From a virus, in IMG/VR virus record IMGVR_UViG_3300030202_003189, positions 84,739 to 148,738 of that record: a DNA stretch of 64,000 nt; one strand, given 5' to 3'. Under the pieces are notes generated by a model. It saw only the letters and a list, made by a program, of their open reading frames with translations. It had not been told where the DNA came from and ran no database searches. Of the stretch, positions 51,493-61,302 are shown piece by piece. The position numbers and the translations under genes are program-made. The stretch's first letter is position 1. Every line of letters begins with the position of its first letter.

Positions 51493-54400
51493 ATGGGTGT
51501 AAATTTAATTGATCCGAATGAAGAGATAAGAAAATATGTTGGTGGAGGCGCTGACCTGCAATTCCCTGGTAATAATAATGCGGGTTCGGTAACAGTACCC
51601 CCAGAAGATTTAGTACCCTATGCTAATTTAAGAGTTATTCTTCCGGGAAGAAGTGTAATAGTTGATAATGTTGCTGACCAAGTCCAAAATCAAGCAGAGA
51701 TAGGGTTTATAGTACCATCTAAATTACCTCCTGAAAATAAAGGAAAAATGGGAACATCATGGACTGAGATAGGAGGATTATCAGGATTCATGAAAGAGAA
51801 AGATGGATCGTATACGGTTGATGGATTAGGGAATCTCCAAAGAGAAGGGACATGGGGTGAAACATTTGGAATAACAGACATCTCAGTTAAACTTAATGCG
51901 TCTTTTGAACCCCAAGTATTCATTAGTTTTGTTGATATTAGAGGTGCTTCCCTAATGGAACCAGGACTAAATTCTCCATACGCCGCATTTTTCCATATGC
52001 CATACCCATTATTTACTTTAGACCTAAAAGGGTATTACGGTAAAGGGATTAGCTATAAACTACACCTAATGAAATTCAATTCAAAGTTTGATGCAGAAAC
52101 AGGGAATTTTATTATTAACTGTGAATTTATTGGGTTTACGTTTACCTATCTTGCGGATTTGGCTGCAATATACTCAGATGTTGGTCCAGATCTTTATGGG
52201 CAATACGTTACTTCAGATCCTAACTATTTCCAACAAATAGGTAATGCAGGTAGTGGTTCTGGGAAACCGTGGCCAGAAGGTACAATGACTTTAGGTCCAT
52301 ATCTTAATAATATTGCTGACATGGCAGCAAAAATGGAGGCAATAGAGAATGATGAGGTTGTCCAAGACCACAAAGATATGGTTGATGCTGTCACATCATT
52401 AAAAGCGGTTATTGCATATTGGAAAGGTACCACTGTTAATAATATACGAAAAGATGGTAGTGATGATATATACACTTATGACCCACATAATGAAACGTTA
52501 ACTGTAACTGAATGTCTTTCTGCTAGTACAAAAACTTTATTAGCTGATTTGGAGTGTAAAAAGAAAAGAGCCGCCAATCAGAATGGATATTATCATGATC
52601 TTCTATTAACAATTAAAGGGTATGCAGACAAAACTAATAATAATCCAGATGTGGAAAAAGTCTTAGTAGAAAAAGCGTCAGGAGCCTATCGACCATATGC
52701 TACCTCTGTTTTCGCGTCCATACCTGATGGTGCAAAGACTAAAATAAATGGTCCCGAAGGGGCTCCATTACCAGCAGTTAGTCTAATAAAAACAAAATTC
52801 GATGGACCTGTCAAATGGGATCACGATTATAATCCTAATACTCCCGATGCTTATGGTGACGATGGTGGTAATAAGGGTGGGGCGGTAATCTTATCAGATT
52901 ATGATGACTCAACCGCCGATGCTGGGACTGGTGCTAATGGATGTGTTCAAGTTATTGCTAAGGAATTTTTAGATGGGGCAAAGGAGTCATTAGCATTTGC
53001 AGAAATGCGATTAGTAGAACTCGCTAAAGAGAAAAAGATACAAGAAGAAACTGTTAGATTGAATTCATTGGTTATGCCCCCTACTTTGGAGAATGTATTT
53101 AAGTTAATATTGAATGGAGTGGATGGTTTTAATTCAACAGTAACTAATGTAGGTAAAATGGCAAATAAACAACATCAGGATGACGGGCGTTTAAGGGCTA
53201 AGTTAAGAGAATCAGGTACAGGAACAGACATTAAAGAAAATCAAAAACAAGTTTTTCCTTTTCCATTAGTATATAAAACGGTAACTCAGGGAACAAGTTC
53301 AACAACGAACGACTCAGACGCAACACTTAGGACAGTAAAAATATTTCCAGGTGAAAAAAATGCAGGTGGTGGTGAGTACACTTATCCAGATTATACAACT
53401 GATCCCTTTAAGTGGCCAGAGATTACTCTTGTTGAAAGATTGATACATACATTAATTGAAAAAACACGTCAAATAAATAGTACATTTAGTGAGGAAGAAG
53501 GATTTAGTGATGACGCTGGATATGTTGCTGCGACTGTTGAAGAAACACCACCTTCAGGTAATCCATATGGAAAATTAACAGATGTTGATAAACAAATTAT
53601 TCCATTAGTAATGTTAAGAACTATGTTACGATTAGGTAATTCTAATCTACTTAATAGTTCTGGTTATGGATCTATAGGTAAACAATTAGGAAATTTTACG
53701 AATATGGATATGTCGGATGCGACTGGAACGTATTCTTGGTATAACGCTCATAACTATTCGGAAACTGGTGACAATGAACTCATTACGGAACTAGGTAGGA
53801 TGGAGGGAGAAACACTAATTCAAGGTATAGAAGACGATGCAACAAACGTCCGACTCGATGCTCTATATACAAAATTAACAGGAAATGCTGTTACTCAACA
53901 GGTTCCTAGCGGAACTAAGGGAAGATCAAAAGCTTGGCAGTTATATAAAGAAGCTGGGTATGACACAAGGGGTTCGGGAATTAGTTGTGTGAGTACCGCA
54001 TCAGATGCACAGAAGGAAGATACAGTGGGATGTCATTACATGTTTACCAATTTTGGTAACAACACCCCAGTACAACAAGATGGAGCAACAGGAACAATTT
54101 TAGCAGGAACTTACAGTTTCTATGGGTGTAATTATAAAAATCAGAGTGGAGAACAGATTCTAAATGACTATGGGTATTATTTACCAAATGTAGAGGTAGA
54201 ATTAAGTGGAGATATAAATTATGATCCATGTGTAACTCCAGAAACAAATAGTGGAGCGAGTGTATGTCCAGATTTTTGGATAACAGGAGTTGGGAGTAGT
54301 AATAACTTGGTGAGTTCTGTAGAAATATCAGGAGGATTATCAGAAGCGGTTCAAAACTACTATGGTTTTAATACTCGTGCATTTGGAGGGAACCCAAAAT

Positions 54401-57400
54401 TTACATCAGATATATGGATGATGATGGCACTCACAGGTGATATGACTAGTGCGACGGAGTATGGTGGAGGTGATGACTCAATCAAGAAAACCGGACATTT
54501 CAAAACACCAAAATATATATTAGGAAAATACGGTACAGTTGATTATAATTGGGATAAATGGGGGAATTGGGACTGGTTCTCATACTACAATCCAATTATT
54601 GCTGATGGAAAAATCTCCCAAGGAGATACTAACAGTGAAGACAAGAGCACTTATATGAAACCTGATCAGTTTAGTCCTCTGGCGGTTTTCTACTCCGACG
54701 GAACAAAATACAGTGATAGATCATCAAACGAAGCACCATACACGGATGTGCAAACTTTTTTATTAGAAGATGCTTTATGGATGAGAAATGACTGGGAAAA
54801 TGAATTATATAGTAGTCAATTCCCTGTCATGCCTGCTGATCCTTTAATTACCGCATACACTACGAGAGTGGAGTTAGATAATACTGATAAGAATTCTAAA
54901 TTATATACTAGTGGTGCAGATACTGCAGGTTATCGTGAAGTCTTAAACGATAAGGCGTCTGGGGTGGCAGACCCAAGAGCGGCCAGTAATATAGCACTAG
55001 GTTACCTATATATAAATAATTGTGGTAAATACTTTAGTTTAAGTTATATGCACAGGGCCCGTGATAATAAACCATGGGACCAATTTAACTTAGGAAAATT
55101 ATTACACAACTCAGGAGGATACCTTAAATTACCACAGTCTGTAATTCTTACCTTAGGGTCGTTATTATATCGTTATGATGAAACAAATGATATAATAGAT
55201 TGGCCAAACTATTTTAATAGAACAGGGAAGGGGAATACGGATCTTAATGGTCATGATTGGGGGGTAAATACCGTCATGTATCAAATACCACGAAAAGATG
55301 AAAGACCAATGCCAGAACCTTACTTTAGACTCGGCGGAGGTATGACCCCAGACACCAGGAGAAAGTTTGCCGCTTCTCAAGACATAGAACAATGGCGAAC
55401 CGCTGGTGACCTCAATAACACATTACACTTTTTGGCGGGTGGGTGTGTGACCTCTTATGGGGATAAAATGACCTTTGGTAGTTGGTGTGGTGGTGGTGCA
55501 CTTAGCCTTGCAAGCATAACAAACGCTACCGCTTTCCATTTCTACAATAACCTCACAAATTTTTTCTGTCCTGGATGTAACATTCATGACGATAAAGGCG
55601 ACTTTCCTAACTACGGATTTTATGAGAAATTACCAGAATGGTTAATAAACGCCCCAAAATACATAAGAGAGAGACTTAAGACAGAATTTGTGTCATGGGC
55701 TACAGGCACCAATCAACACGATAAAGGACATTTTGAAATGCACCCTTCATTCCCAGAATTAAAGAGGTTAATGAAAGAAACCACAACAGTATTAGGTTGT
55801 GACCCTAATGAGAGTGGGTGTACTCCAGGTCTTAAATCCGATGATGGAAATGTGCAAATGGGCCCAACAACAGTAGGACCTAGTTATACAGAGAATATGG
55901 CCCCAGACAGTAGATTATATACTACTTTTTATAGTACCGGAGACTATTGGCTTCATAACAACGACACTGGTTCTACAGACGAAAATGATATTAACAGAGG
56001 TATATGTACTATGTACACTGAACCGTGGGGTGCTGTTCATCCATATTTTATGACAGGTCATGCATCCAATAAAGCAAAAACTTTTACGTCACGAGAAATG
56101 GAAGGACAACATCAAAAAACAGGTACTACTAAAAAGAAAACTCTCGTGATAAACTTCGTAAATGCATTTTCAAATTTAAGGAGTTCTCAAAAAGGTACCA
56201 CGAATTTTATACAGCGTAAGGGACCTGCAGACGTATCAAAGGCTGAATTTACCTATACATTACCTTTATTATGGAATGGTTGGGTGAATATGAGATGGCA
56301 AGGTTCTGGGGAAGTACCTGATAAATACGGAACAGAAGGATTCTTTAATACCATAACAAAAGATACAATAAAGAGTTATGAGGATTTACGAAAACACCAC
56401 CAAGCTAAACACTCAAAGTCTCCAGGTTATGGTATTTATGAAACATGGGGAATGGCTAACGTATATTACTATATTAGAAAAGCAAGTCACACGAGTAATG
56501 TAGTAGTAGGAAATGGTTTTAATAGGAAGTACATAAACAACTGGGATGGAATTGGGTCAATAGTAACAGCTTTTAATGATTCGATTCAGGGATTTAACCA
56601 AGTTGGAAATGAAGTTTATAAAAATATTCATTTTCAGAGTGAGGGGTGTGCGTTTAATTTTAATCCTGGGACGGCTATGGGTAACCAAATACCAAGAAAA
56701 AGGTTTACTGCGGATCCTGCAGATGGAGACTGGGCATACTCCTATGAAATATATGAAGAAGCTGGACTAGGTGGAATTAATCAAGATACAGAAACATTTA
56801 TTGGGGGAGGAGATGGAAACGGAGTTCAGTTCATTCCAAATTTTTACATACCTAAGATGCAATACTTAGCAACAGCCAAAAATAACACCGCCGACTATGT
56901 TGCTAATGAATTATATATCCAAACCAAAGACTTCATGCAAAGAATAGTTGAAATAAAAAATCCTTCATGGAGATATTGGATGGGATGGAAAGAGAACGAT
57001 AACTACGTAAACTCAGTATTTACAACTTCAACACACGCTGATAGGTTTTTTGGTGGATTTTTAGCTGCGATAAACGAATATCTCGCATCTCAAATTAAAA
57101 GTGGTGCACAACAGACGGCCCGAGTGGATAAATTGGATATATTAAACGATAACGACATTAAGTTAGATACTTATTTAACTGTTAAAAATCTACATGATAA
57201 ATGGTTATGTGAACCACAACAATCGGCTAGAAATAATTTAACCACAGGAAATGCTAGAGAGGCTAGTAAAATTGGGTGGTTATTTGACCAATTTAGTTTT
57301 GTTGATAGGGCGTATAACGATATTAGACATAAATTTATTGACCCATCACCCCTCTTAAATCTTAAAAAGAATCCTAAAATGAGTTTATATACACTAATAT

Positions 57401-59733
57401 ATGACCTCATAGTACATAATCAATTTGAATTCTTCCCCTTACCTTCTAATATAGACTTTTCACCAGAGGAGTTTAGACAGGCATTTACACCGTTTCTAAC
57501 AGTTAATGAGAGAGACATGAATAAAAATCCTAGGTTCTATATTATGTATATGGGTGGTTTTTCAGATAGTCTTGATGTTGACAGCACAGATTACCAATAT
57601 AGTAACGACGGATTTGATATTGATAATGAGTGTATAGATTGTCCAGCTGACTACTTCGGCGAAGAAATTTCTAAAAAATATGGTGATAGTTTAGTGTTCG
57701 GTCAACTATTGAGTGAGGGAAAAATGAAATGTGAGAGTGGTGAATGTGGTAGTGGTGATATTAAAAAAGCACCACAATTAGTACCACAAACTGGACATTG
57801 GGTATGTTGGAGTGAGGATGCGACAGGAGGTACATGTAAAGTTAGGACTCAGAATGTTACGGCTTTCAGAGTGGCCTTTGGACAAGATAACCAAAACTTC
57901 TTCAAGTCTGTTTCTCTAGATCAAGCAGAATTCCAAGAAACACAGGAATCGTTAGAACTGATAGATGCTTTAGCAAAAGAAGAAGGTACTTCTAAGGATC
58001 CTATGTTAAAAGGACAAAACCTATTTAATGTATACCAAAAAAGAAGTTATACTTGTAGTGTAGATGCTTTCGGAATGATGAACATCCTACCTTTACAATA
58101 CTTTCAACTAGATCAAGTCCCTATGTTTCATGGGGCGTACATTATAACAAATGTTGACCACACCATCACACCAGGAGAGTTTCAAACAAATTTCAAAGGA
58201 ACTAGAATATCACGTTCTGTTGTACCCTACGTATCCAATTTTATTACAAATACTCTTATTGTAGAGTCAGATAATCCAGAAATTAGTTATGGACAAGGTG
58301 ATGTAAACTATACCGTTTTAGATGGAAATGTTGATAGGGTGGGTGTATGGATGGATAGTAAAGTTACTAACGCATCAATAAATAATTTTGTAGTCGGTGC
58401 GGGAGGTAATAGTGTGGGTATTGAACTAAATAGTAGTTGGCCTAATTATAAAAAGGATATTGGAAAAATCTCTCCAGTTAGTGGGAATAAAGTTACATGT
58501 GCGACAAAATATATGGGAGAAACATGGCATTGGCAACCAATTCATACAGGAACACAATATAGTCCAAATTCAAGATATTCATTAGATGAACTTAAAGAAG
58601 CGTGTGTTAAGTTAGCAAAAAAGAACGTTTTTATATTTATATGGTTATATTTTGTACCTACGAAATCTTATGTTGAGCCTATGTGTGGCGGAACAGGAAT
58701 AGAAAGTTATGACCCTAAAAAAGATTGGGTTGATTGGGAGGCGAAAGGGGCTTCGGTACCACCTAGTTTACCTCAGTTAGTGAAACAATTAAATGATGCT
58801 TGTAAGGCAGATTCTGAAGTTGGAAAAAATTGTATTGGTGCGGTAGAGTTTGATTTAGAGGCTCATTATACAAATACAAAATATGAAGGGAGTAATACTA
58901 CGATGGTAGATGGGTGTTATACAGCGTGGAGGAATCAACAAGAGAATGTTTATGGATCTTATAATAATGTTAAGAAAAAAGATTTGGCACTAAAAGTTAT
59001 GGCAAAACTACGACAAGATTTACCATCTGATTGTCAAATAGGTATATCTACCATTATGAATAATCCTGGTAAGGATGAAAAACTTAAATCAGAGATCAGA
59101 GATAACGATACTAACTATTGGAAAGGTGTGGTGTGTGCAGAATATGCATTACAATCAGACTATGTTGCGGCTCAAGCATATTCTCACCCAAGATGTGAAG
59201 AAGGTAAAGATGAAATGTGTAAATCATGCACTTCAGATAATCAGTGTAGTGGAGACAATTTCTGTCAAGGAAGTCCTGATGGTATGTATGAGGGAGATAG
59301 ACCTATGGGTAAAAGATTTTATACCAATAAAGTATGTCAAAGCCCTACATACAAGTGGGATGGATGGGCTGGTACAGGAGTTACTGGAAGACCTGGACTT
59401 TACGCTCGTTATGTTAAGGCCTTACAAGAGTCTACCTGGTTAGGTCACGACGCATCCTCAGGTAAACCAGAATTTGTTTGTGGTTTAGCAGGGTATGATA
59501 AGAAATGGAATAACCATACCCCTGCCGATGGGGCTACCGAAGATTGGAATGGATGTACCGATGAGGTTGCTAATGGTATAAAAGCAAAAGAAGTAAGATA
59601 TTGGTCATATCTTAATACTTTTAGTAATGGTGGTAAAGGAGGGGCAAGAGGAAGAATGGCAAATCAAAATGGTGGAGATGGACTTTGGCCATACGGTTGG
59701 AGAGACTTTGTTAAGGCAAGAACAACCACATAA
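51493..59733 (+). CDS. Giant baseplate hub protein with C-terminal glycosidase-like domain
   Basis: A 2746-residue protein, the largest of the window. The N-terminus (residues 1-260) contains INLID-type assembly, FISFVDIRGASLMEPGLNS, FHMPYPLFTLDLKGYYGKGISYKLHLMKFNSKFDAETG and NCEFIGFTFTYLADLAA, which match hub proteins of myoviruses. The end of the hub portion is CSVDAFGMMNILPLQYFQLDQVPMFHGAYIITNVDHTITPGEFQTNFKG, ending near residue 2240. From about 2300 to the end follows a TIM-barrel-like domain with IGAVEFDLEAHY near residue 2450, DCQIGISTIMN, YVAAQAYSHP and VRYWSYLNTF. EFDLE aligns to the GH18 DxDxE catalytic strand. A cysteine-rich insert, CKSCTSDNQCSGDNFCQG, lies near residue 2585. It should drill through the cell wall like T4 gp5. 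Confidence 0.8.
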   Translation: MGVNLIDPNEEIRKYVGGGADLQFPGNNNAGSVTVPPEDLVPYANLRVILPGRSVIVDNVADQVQNQAEIGFIVPSKLPPENKGKMGTSWTEIGGLSGFMKEKDGSYTVDGLGNLQREGTWGETFGITDISVKLNASFEPQVFISFVDIRGASLMEPGLNSPYAAFFHMPYPLFTLDLKGYYGKGISYKLHLMKFNSKFDAETGNFIINCEFIGFTFTYLADLAAIYSDVGPDLYGQYVTSDPNYFQQIGNAGSGSGKPWPEGTMTLGPYLNNIADMAAKMEAIENDEVVQDHKDMVDAVTSLKAVIAYWKGTTVNNIRKDGSDDIYTYDPHNETLTVTECLSASTKTLLADLECKKKRAANQNGYYHDLLLTIKGYADKTNNNPDVEKVLVEKASGAYRPYATSVFASIPDGAKTKINGPEGAPLPAVSLIKTKFDGPVKWDHDYNPNTPDAYGDDGGNKGGAVILSDYDDSTADAGTGANGCVQVIAKEFLDGAKESLAFAEMRLVELAKEKKIQEETVRLNSLVMPPTLENVFKLILNGVDGFNSTVTNVGKMANKQHQDDGRLRAKLRESGTGTDIKENQKQVFPFPLVYKTVTQGTSSTTNDSDATLRTVKIFPGEKNAGGGEYTYPDYTTDPFKWPEITLVERLIHTLIEKTRQINSTFSEEEGFSDDAGYVAATVEETPPSGNPYGKLTDVDKQIIPLVMLRTMLRLGNSNLLNSSGYGSIGKQLGNFTNMDMSDATGTYSWYNAHNYSETGDNELITELGRMEGETLIQGIEDDATNVRLDALYTKLTGNAVTQQVPSGTKGRSKAWQLYKEAGYDTRGSGISCVSTASDAQKEDTVGCHYMFTNFGNNTPVQQDGATGTILAGTYSFYGCNYKNQSGEQILNDYGYYLPNVEVELSGDINYDPCVTPETNSGASVCPDFWITGVGSSNNLVSSVEISGGLSEAVQNYYGFNTRAFGGNPKFTSDIWMMMALTGDMTSATEYGGGDDSIKKTGHFKTPKYILGKYGTVDYNWDKWGNWDWFSYYNPIIADGKISQGDTNSEDKSTYMKPDQFSPLAVFYSDGTKYSDRSSNEAPYTDVQTFLLEDALWMRNDWENELYSSQFPVMPADPLITAYTTRVELDNTDKNSKLYTSGADTAGYREVLNDKASGVADPRAASNIALGYLYINNCGKYFSLSYMHRARDNKPWDQFNLGKLLHNSGGYLKLPQSVILTLGSLLYRYDETNDIIDWPNYFNRTGKGNTDLNGHDWGVNTVMYQIPRKDERPMPEPYFRLGGGMTPDTRRKFAASQDIEQWRTAGDLNNTLHFLAGGCVTSYGDKMTFGSWCGGGALSLASITNATAFHFYNNLTNFFCPGCNIHDDKGDFPNYGFYEKLPEWLINAPKYIRERLKTEFVSWATGTNQHDKGHFEMHPSFPELKRLMKETTTVLGCDPNESGCTPGLKSDDGNVQMGPTTVGPSYTENMAPDSRLYTTFYSTGDYWLHNNDTGSTDENDINRGICTMYTEPWGAVHPYFMTGHASNKAKTFTSREMEGQHQKTGTTKKKTLVINFVNAFSNLRSSQKGTTNFIQRKGPADVSKAEFTYTLPLLWNGWVNMRWQGSGEVPDKYGTEGFFNTITKDTIKSYEDLRKHHQAKHSKSPGYGIYETWGMANVYYYIRKASHTSNVVVGNGFNRKYINNWDGIGSIVTAFNDSIQGFNQVGNEVYKNIHFQSEGCAFNFNPGTAMGNQIPRKRFTADPADGDWAYSYEIYEEAGLGGINQDTETFIGGGDGNGVQFIPNFYIPKMQYLATAKNNTADYVANELYIQTKDFMQRIVEIKNPSWRYWMGWKENDNYVNSVFTTSTHADRFFGGFLAAINEYLASQIKSGAQQTARVDKLDILNDNDIKLDTYLTVKNLHDKWLCEPQQSARNNLTTGNAREASKIGWLFDQFSFVDRAYNDIRHKFIDPSPLLNLKKNPKMSLYTLIYDLIVHNQFEFFPLPSNIDFSPEEFRQAFTPFLTVNERDMNKNPRFYIMYMGGFSDSLDVDSTDYQYSNDGFDIDNECIDCPADYFGEEISKKYGDSLVFGQLLSEGKMKCESGECGSGDIKKAPQLVPQTGHWVCWSEDATGGTCKVRTQNVTAFRVAFGQDNQNFFKSVSLDQAEFQETQESLELIDALAKEEGTSKDPMLKGQNLFNVYQKRSYTCSVDAFGMMNILPLQYFQLDQVPMFHGAYIITNVDHTITPGEFQTNFKGTRISRSVVPYVSNFITNTLIVESDNPEISYGQGDVNYTVLDGNVDRVGVWMDSKVTNASINNFVVGAGGNSVGIELNSSWPNYKKDIGKISPVSGNKVTCATKYMGETWHWQPIHTGTQYSPNSRYSLDELKEACVKLAKKNVFIFIWLYFVPTKSYVEPMCGGTGIESYDPKKDWVDWEAKGASVPPSLPQLVKQLNDACKADSEVGKNCIGAVEFDLEAHYTNTKYEGSNTTMVDGCYTAWRNQQENVYGSYNNVKKKDLALKVMAKLRQDLPSDCQIGISTIMNNPGKDEKLKSEIRDNDTNYWKGVVCAEYALQSDYVAAQAYSHPRCEEGKDEMCKSCTSDNQCSGDNFCQGSPDGMYEGDRPMGKRFYTNKVCQSPTYKWDGWAGTGVTGRPGLYARYVKALQESTWLGHDASSGKPEFVCGLAGYDKKWNNHTPADGATEDWNGCTDEVANGIKAKEVRYWSYLNTFSNGGKGGARGRMANQNGGDGLWPYGWRDFVKARTTT

Positions 59734-59777
59734 ACCCCCAAATCTAATTTAACTTTGTACTAAGAGAAATATAATTC

Positions 59778-59785
59778 TATTTATA
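59778..59785 (+). promoter_or_regulatory. TATTTATA element before the 59797 gene
   Basis: Exact octamer followed by TATAAAC, 11 bases before the ATG at 59797. A TAACTTTG, matching the host -7 box TAnnTTTG, lies upstream near 59750. Two types of promoter may serve this unit. Confidence 0.42.
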
Positions 59786-59796
59786 TATAAACAATA

Positions 59797-60216
59797 ATGA
59801 ACAATAATATATCTAAATCCTCACTGGTTTGTACTTTTGTTGAACATAAATCCTTAGAAAAAATATACTCTAATTTAGAAAAAGGATTTGGTGTTGATAC
59901 AAATAAGGTCTTTATATTTAATATTGAGGATAAAGAAAAATACTTAATAACGTATAAGATTAATTTAGATAACGAACAACGAAAAGACTTCAAAAGAAGA
60001 ATGAAACGAACGTTTCCGATACATAAAAAAGGGAAAACATTTTTCACAATTAACGGACTTAATAAACTAATAGAAAAAATATATAAATTAACCCCAGGGA
60101 ACATAAACTATAAGGACTATCAAATAAACTGGAAAGATTATGACAACAAATTAATAATGATAAAGGAAAAAGAATTATATATTATTGATCTAGATAGAGT
60201 TTTCCTAGATAAGTAA
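59797..60216 (+). CDS. Unrecognised small basic protein
   Basis: A 139-residue lysine-rich protein. Notable stretches are SLVCTFVEHKSLEKIYSNL and KYLITYKINLDNEQRKDFKRRMKRTFPIHKKGKTFFTINGLNKLIEKIY. The IHKKGKTFFTINGLNKLI part looks like a strand-turn-helix element I have seen in small proteins of other T4-like phages, but I cannot name a function. Nucleic acid binding is plausible because of the charge. It is separated from the hub gene by 63 bases. Confidence 0.6.
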   Translation: MNNNISKSSLVCTFVEHKSLEKIYSNLEKGFGVDTNKVFIFNIEDKEKYLITYKINLDNEQRKDFKRRMKRTFPIHKKGKTFFTINGLNKLIEKIYKLTPGNINYKDYQINWKDYDNKLIMIKEKELYIIDLDRVFLDK

Positions 60217-60224
60217 TATTTATA
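60217..60224 (+). promoter_or_regulatory. TATTTATA element before the 60242 gene
   Basis: Exact octamer directly after the preceding stop codon, followed by GTAAAAG, 17 bases before the ATG at 60242. Same spacing as the copies at 25178 and 27696. Confidence 0.45.
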
Positions 60225-60241
60225 GTAAAAGAATTAGTATC

Positions 60242-60454
60242 ATGAAAAAAGAAAACAAGATAACAAACGATGCGATAAATGAATTTTTAGGTGACGATTT
60301 AACAGTAAATGTTAATAAAGAAGATTGTGTTGACCAAGAATGTAAATTAAAATCTAAGGACGGATTAATAGAATCAACTAAAGTTATAAATAAAAAAGTC
60401 ATTGTAGAAGATGGTAGAGAATTATTAAGAGAAGTAACTTTTAAGCACGAGTAA
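60242..60454 (+). CDS. Unrecognised 70-residue protein
   Basis: A small acidic protein with paired cysteines (EDCVDQECKLKS). A KKVIVEDGRELLREVTFKHE ending is strand-helix-like. Two bases separate its stop from the next ATG, so it belongs to the unit with the proline-rich gene. No family recognised. Confidence 0.55.
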   Translation: MKKENKITNDAINEFLGDDLTVNVNKEDCVDQECKLKSKDGLIESTKVINKKVIVEDGRELLREVTFKHE

Positions 60455-60456
60455 AA

Positions 60457-61287
60457 ATGAAAAAATCATTGAATGAAGAGTTGAAAAGACACATGCAAAT
60501 CGTTAATTACGCTAATGGTTTAGATAATGTCATTGAAGAAAAATTTAAGGTTACCTTCCAAGAACAAGAACCGGAAACTGAACCTGAAGAAGTAGAGGGT
60601 GAAGCAGAGGATGCACCAGCCACACCACCTACCCCACCTACACCCGGAGCAACACCTCCAACACCAGCAGCAACAGGAACACCAAAGTCAGCAACAGGTG
60701 GAAAGAATCTTCCAGCTAAACCTGATTTATCAGGAGGTAATAGACCAGTTCCACCAGCACCACCAGCAGCAGGAGCACCAGCAGGAGCACCAGAAGCAGG
60801 AGCGACAACACCTCCACCTCCACCACCACCAGCACCTGGACAGGATGTAGAGGTAGATGAAGATGTTGAGGAGATAGATGTTACCGATTTAGTAAATAAT
60901 ACAGAAGAAGTGGGTGATACAGTTGATAAATTTGCTAAACAACTAACCGATATAGAATCTAGATTCAGCGAACTATCTGGACAATTAAGTAAAATGGATA
61001 TGGTATTCCAAAAGATTGATAATATAGAAATGGAGATAGAAAAAATGATACCACCAACACCAGTAGAAAAAATGGAACTAAGATCATTAGATAGTTTTCC
61101 TTATAATCAACGACTAGATGATTATTTTGACCAGAAGAAAGGAGAATATAAAAGATTACGTGGAGTTGATTTAGACGTTAAACCACAACAAGAAAAAGAA
61201 TATACTTTAACTGTGGGAGACACAGAAGAATGGGATGACAACTCAATAGGGAAATCATTTAATCCCGACTATGACGAAAATAACTAA
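60457..61287 (+). CDS. Proline-rich protein with coiled-coil part
   Basis: A 276-residue protein. The N-terminus has a helical NEELKRHMQIVNYANGLDNVIEEKF. Residues 45-125 are a low-complexity proline-, alanine- and threonine-rich linker (APATPPTPPTPGATPP, PPPPPPPAPG). Next is an acidic stretch (VEVDEDVEEIDVTDLV) and then a coiled coil (KFAKQLTDIESRFSELSGQLSKM). A C-terminal globular part starts near FPYNQRLDDYFD. Possibly a virion-internal or scaffold-like protein that bridges two partners; no function recognised. A-rich stretches lie before the next gene. Confidence 0.65.
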   Translation: MKKSLNEELKRHMQIVNYANGLDNVIEEKFKVTFQEQEPETEPEEVEGEAEDAPATPPTPPTPGATPPTPAATGTPKSATGGKNLPAKPDLSGGNRPVPPAPPAAGAPAGAPEAGATTPPPPPPPAPGQDVEVDEDVEEIDVTDLVNNTEEVGDTVDKFAKQLTDIESRFSELSGQLSKMDMVFQKIDNIEMEIEKMIPPTPVEKMELRSLDSFPYNQRLDDYFDQKKGEYKRLRGVDLDVKPQQEKEYTLTVGDTEEWDDNSIGKSFNPDYDENN

Positions 61288-61302
61288 AAAAAATTAAAAA
61301 AA

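Noticed and set aside
57171-57410. Minus-strand open frames within the hub gene, such as this one
   Set aside because: They are short, lack leaders and lie opposite a continuous, well-supported coding frame.
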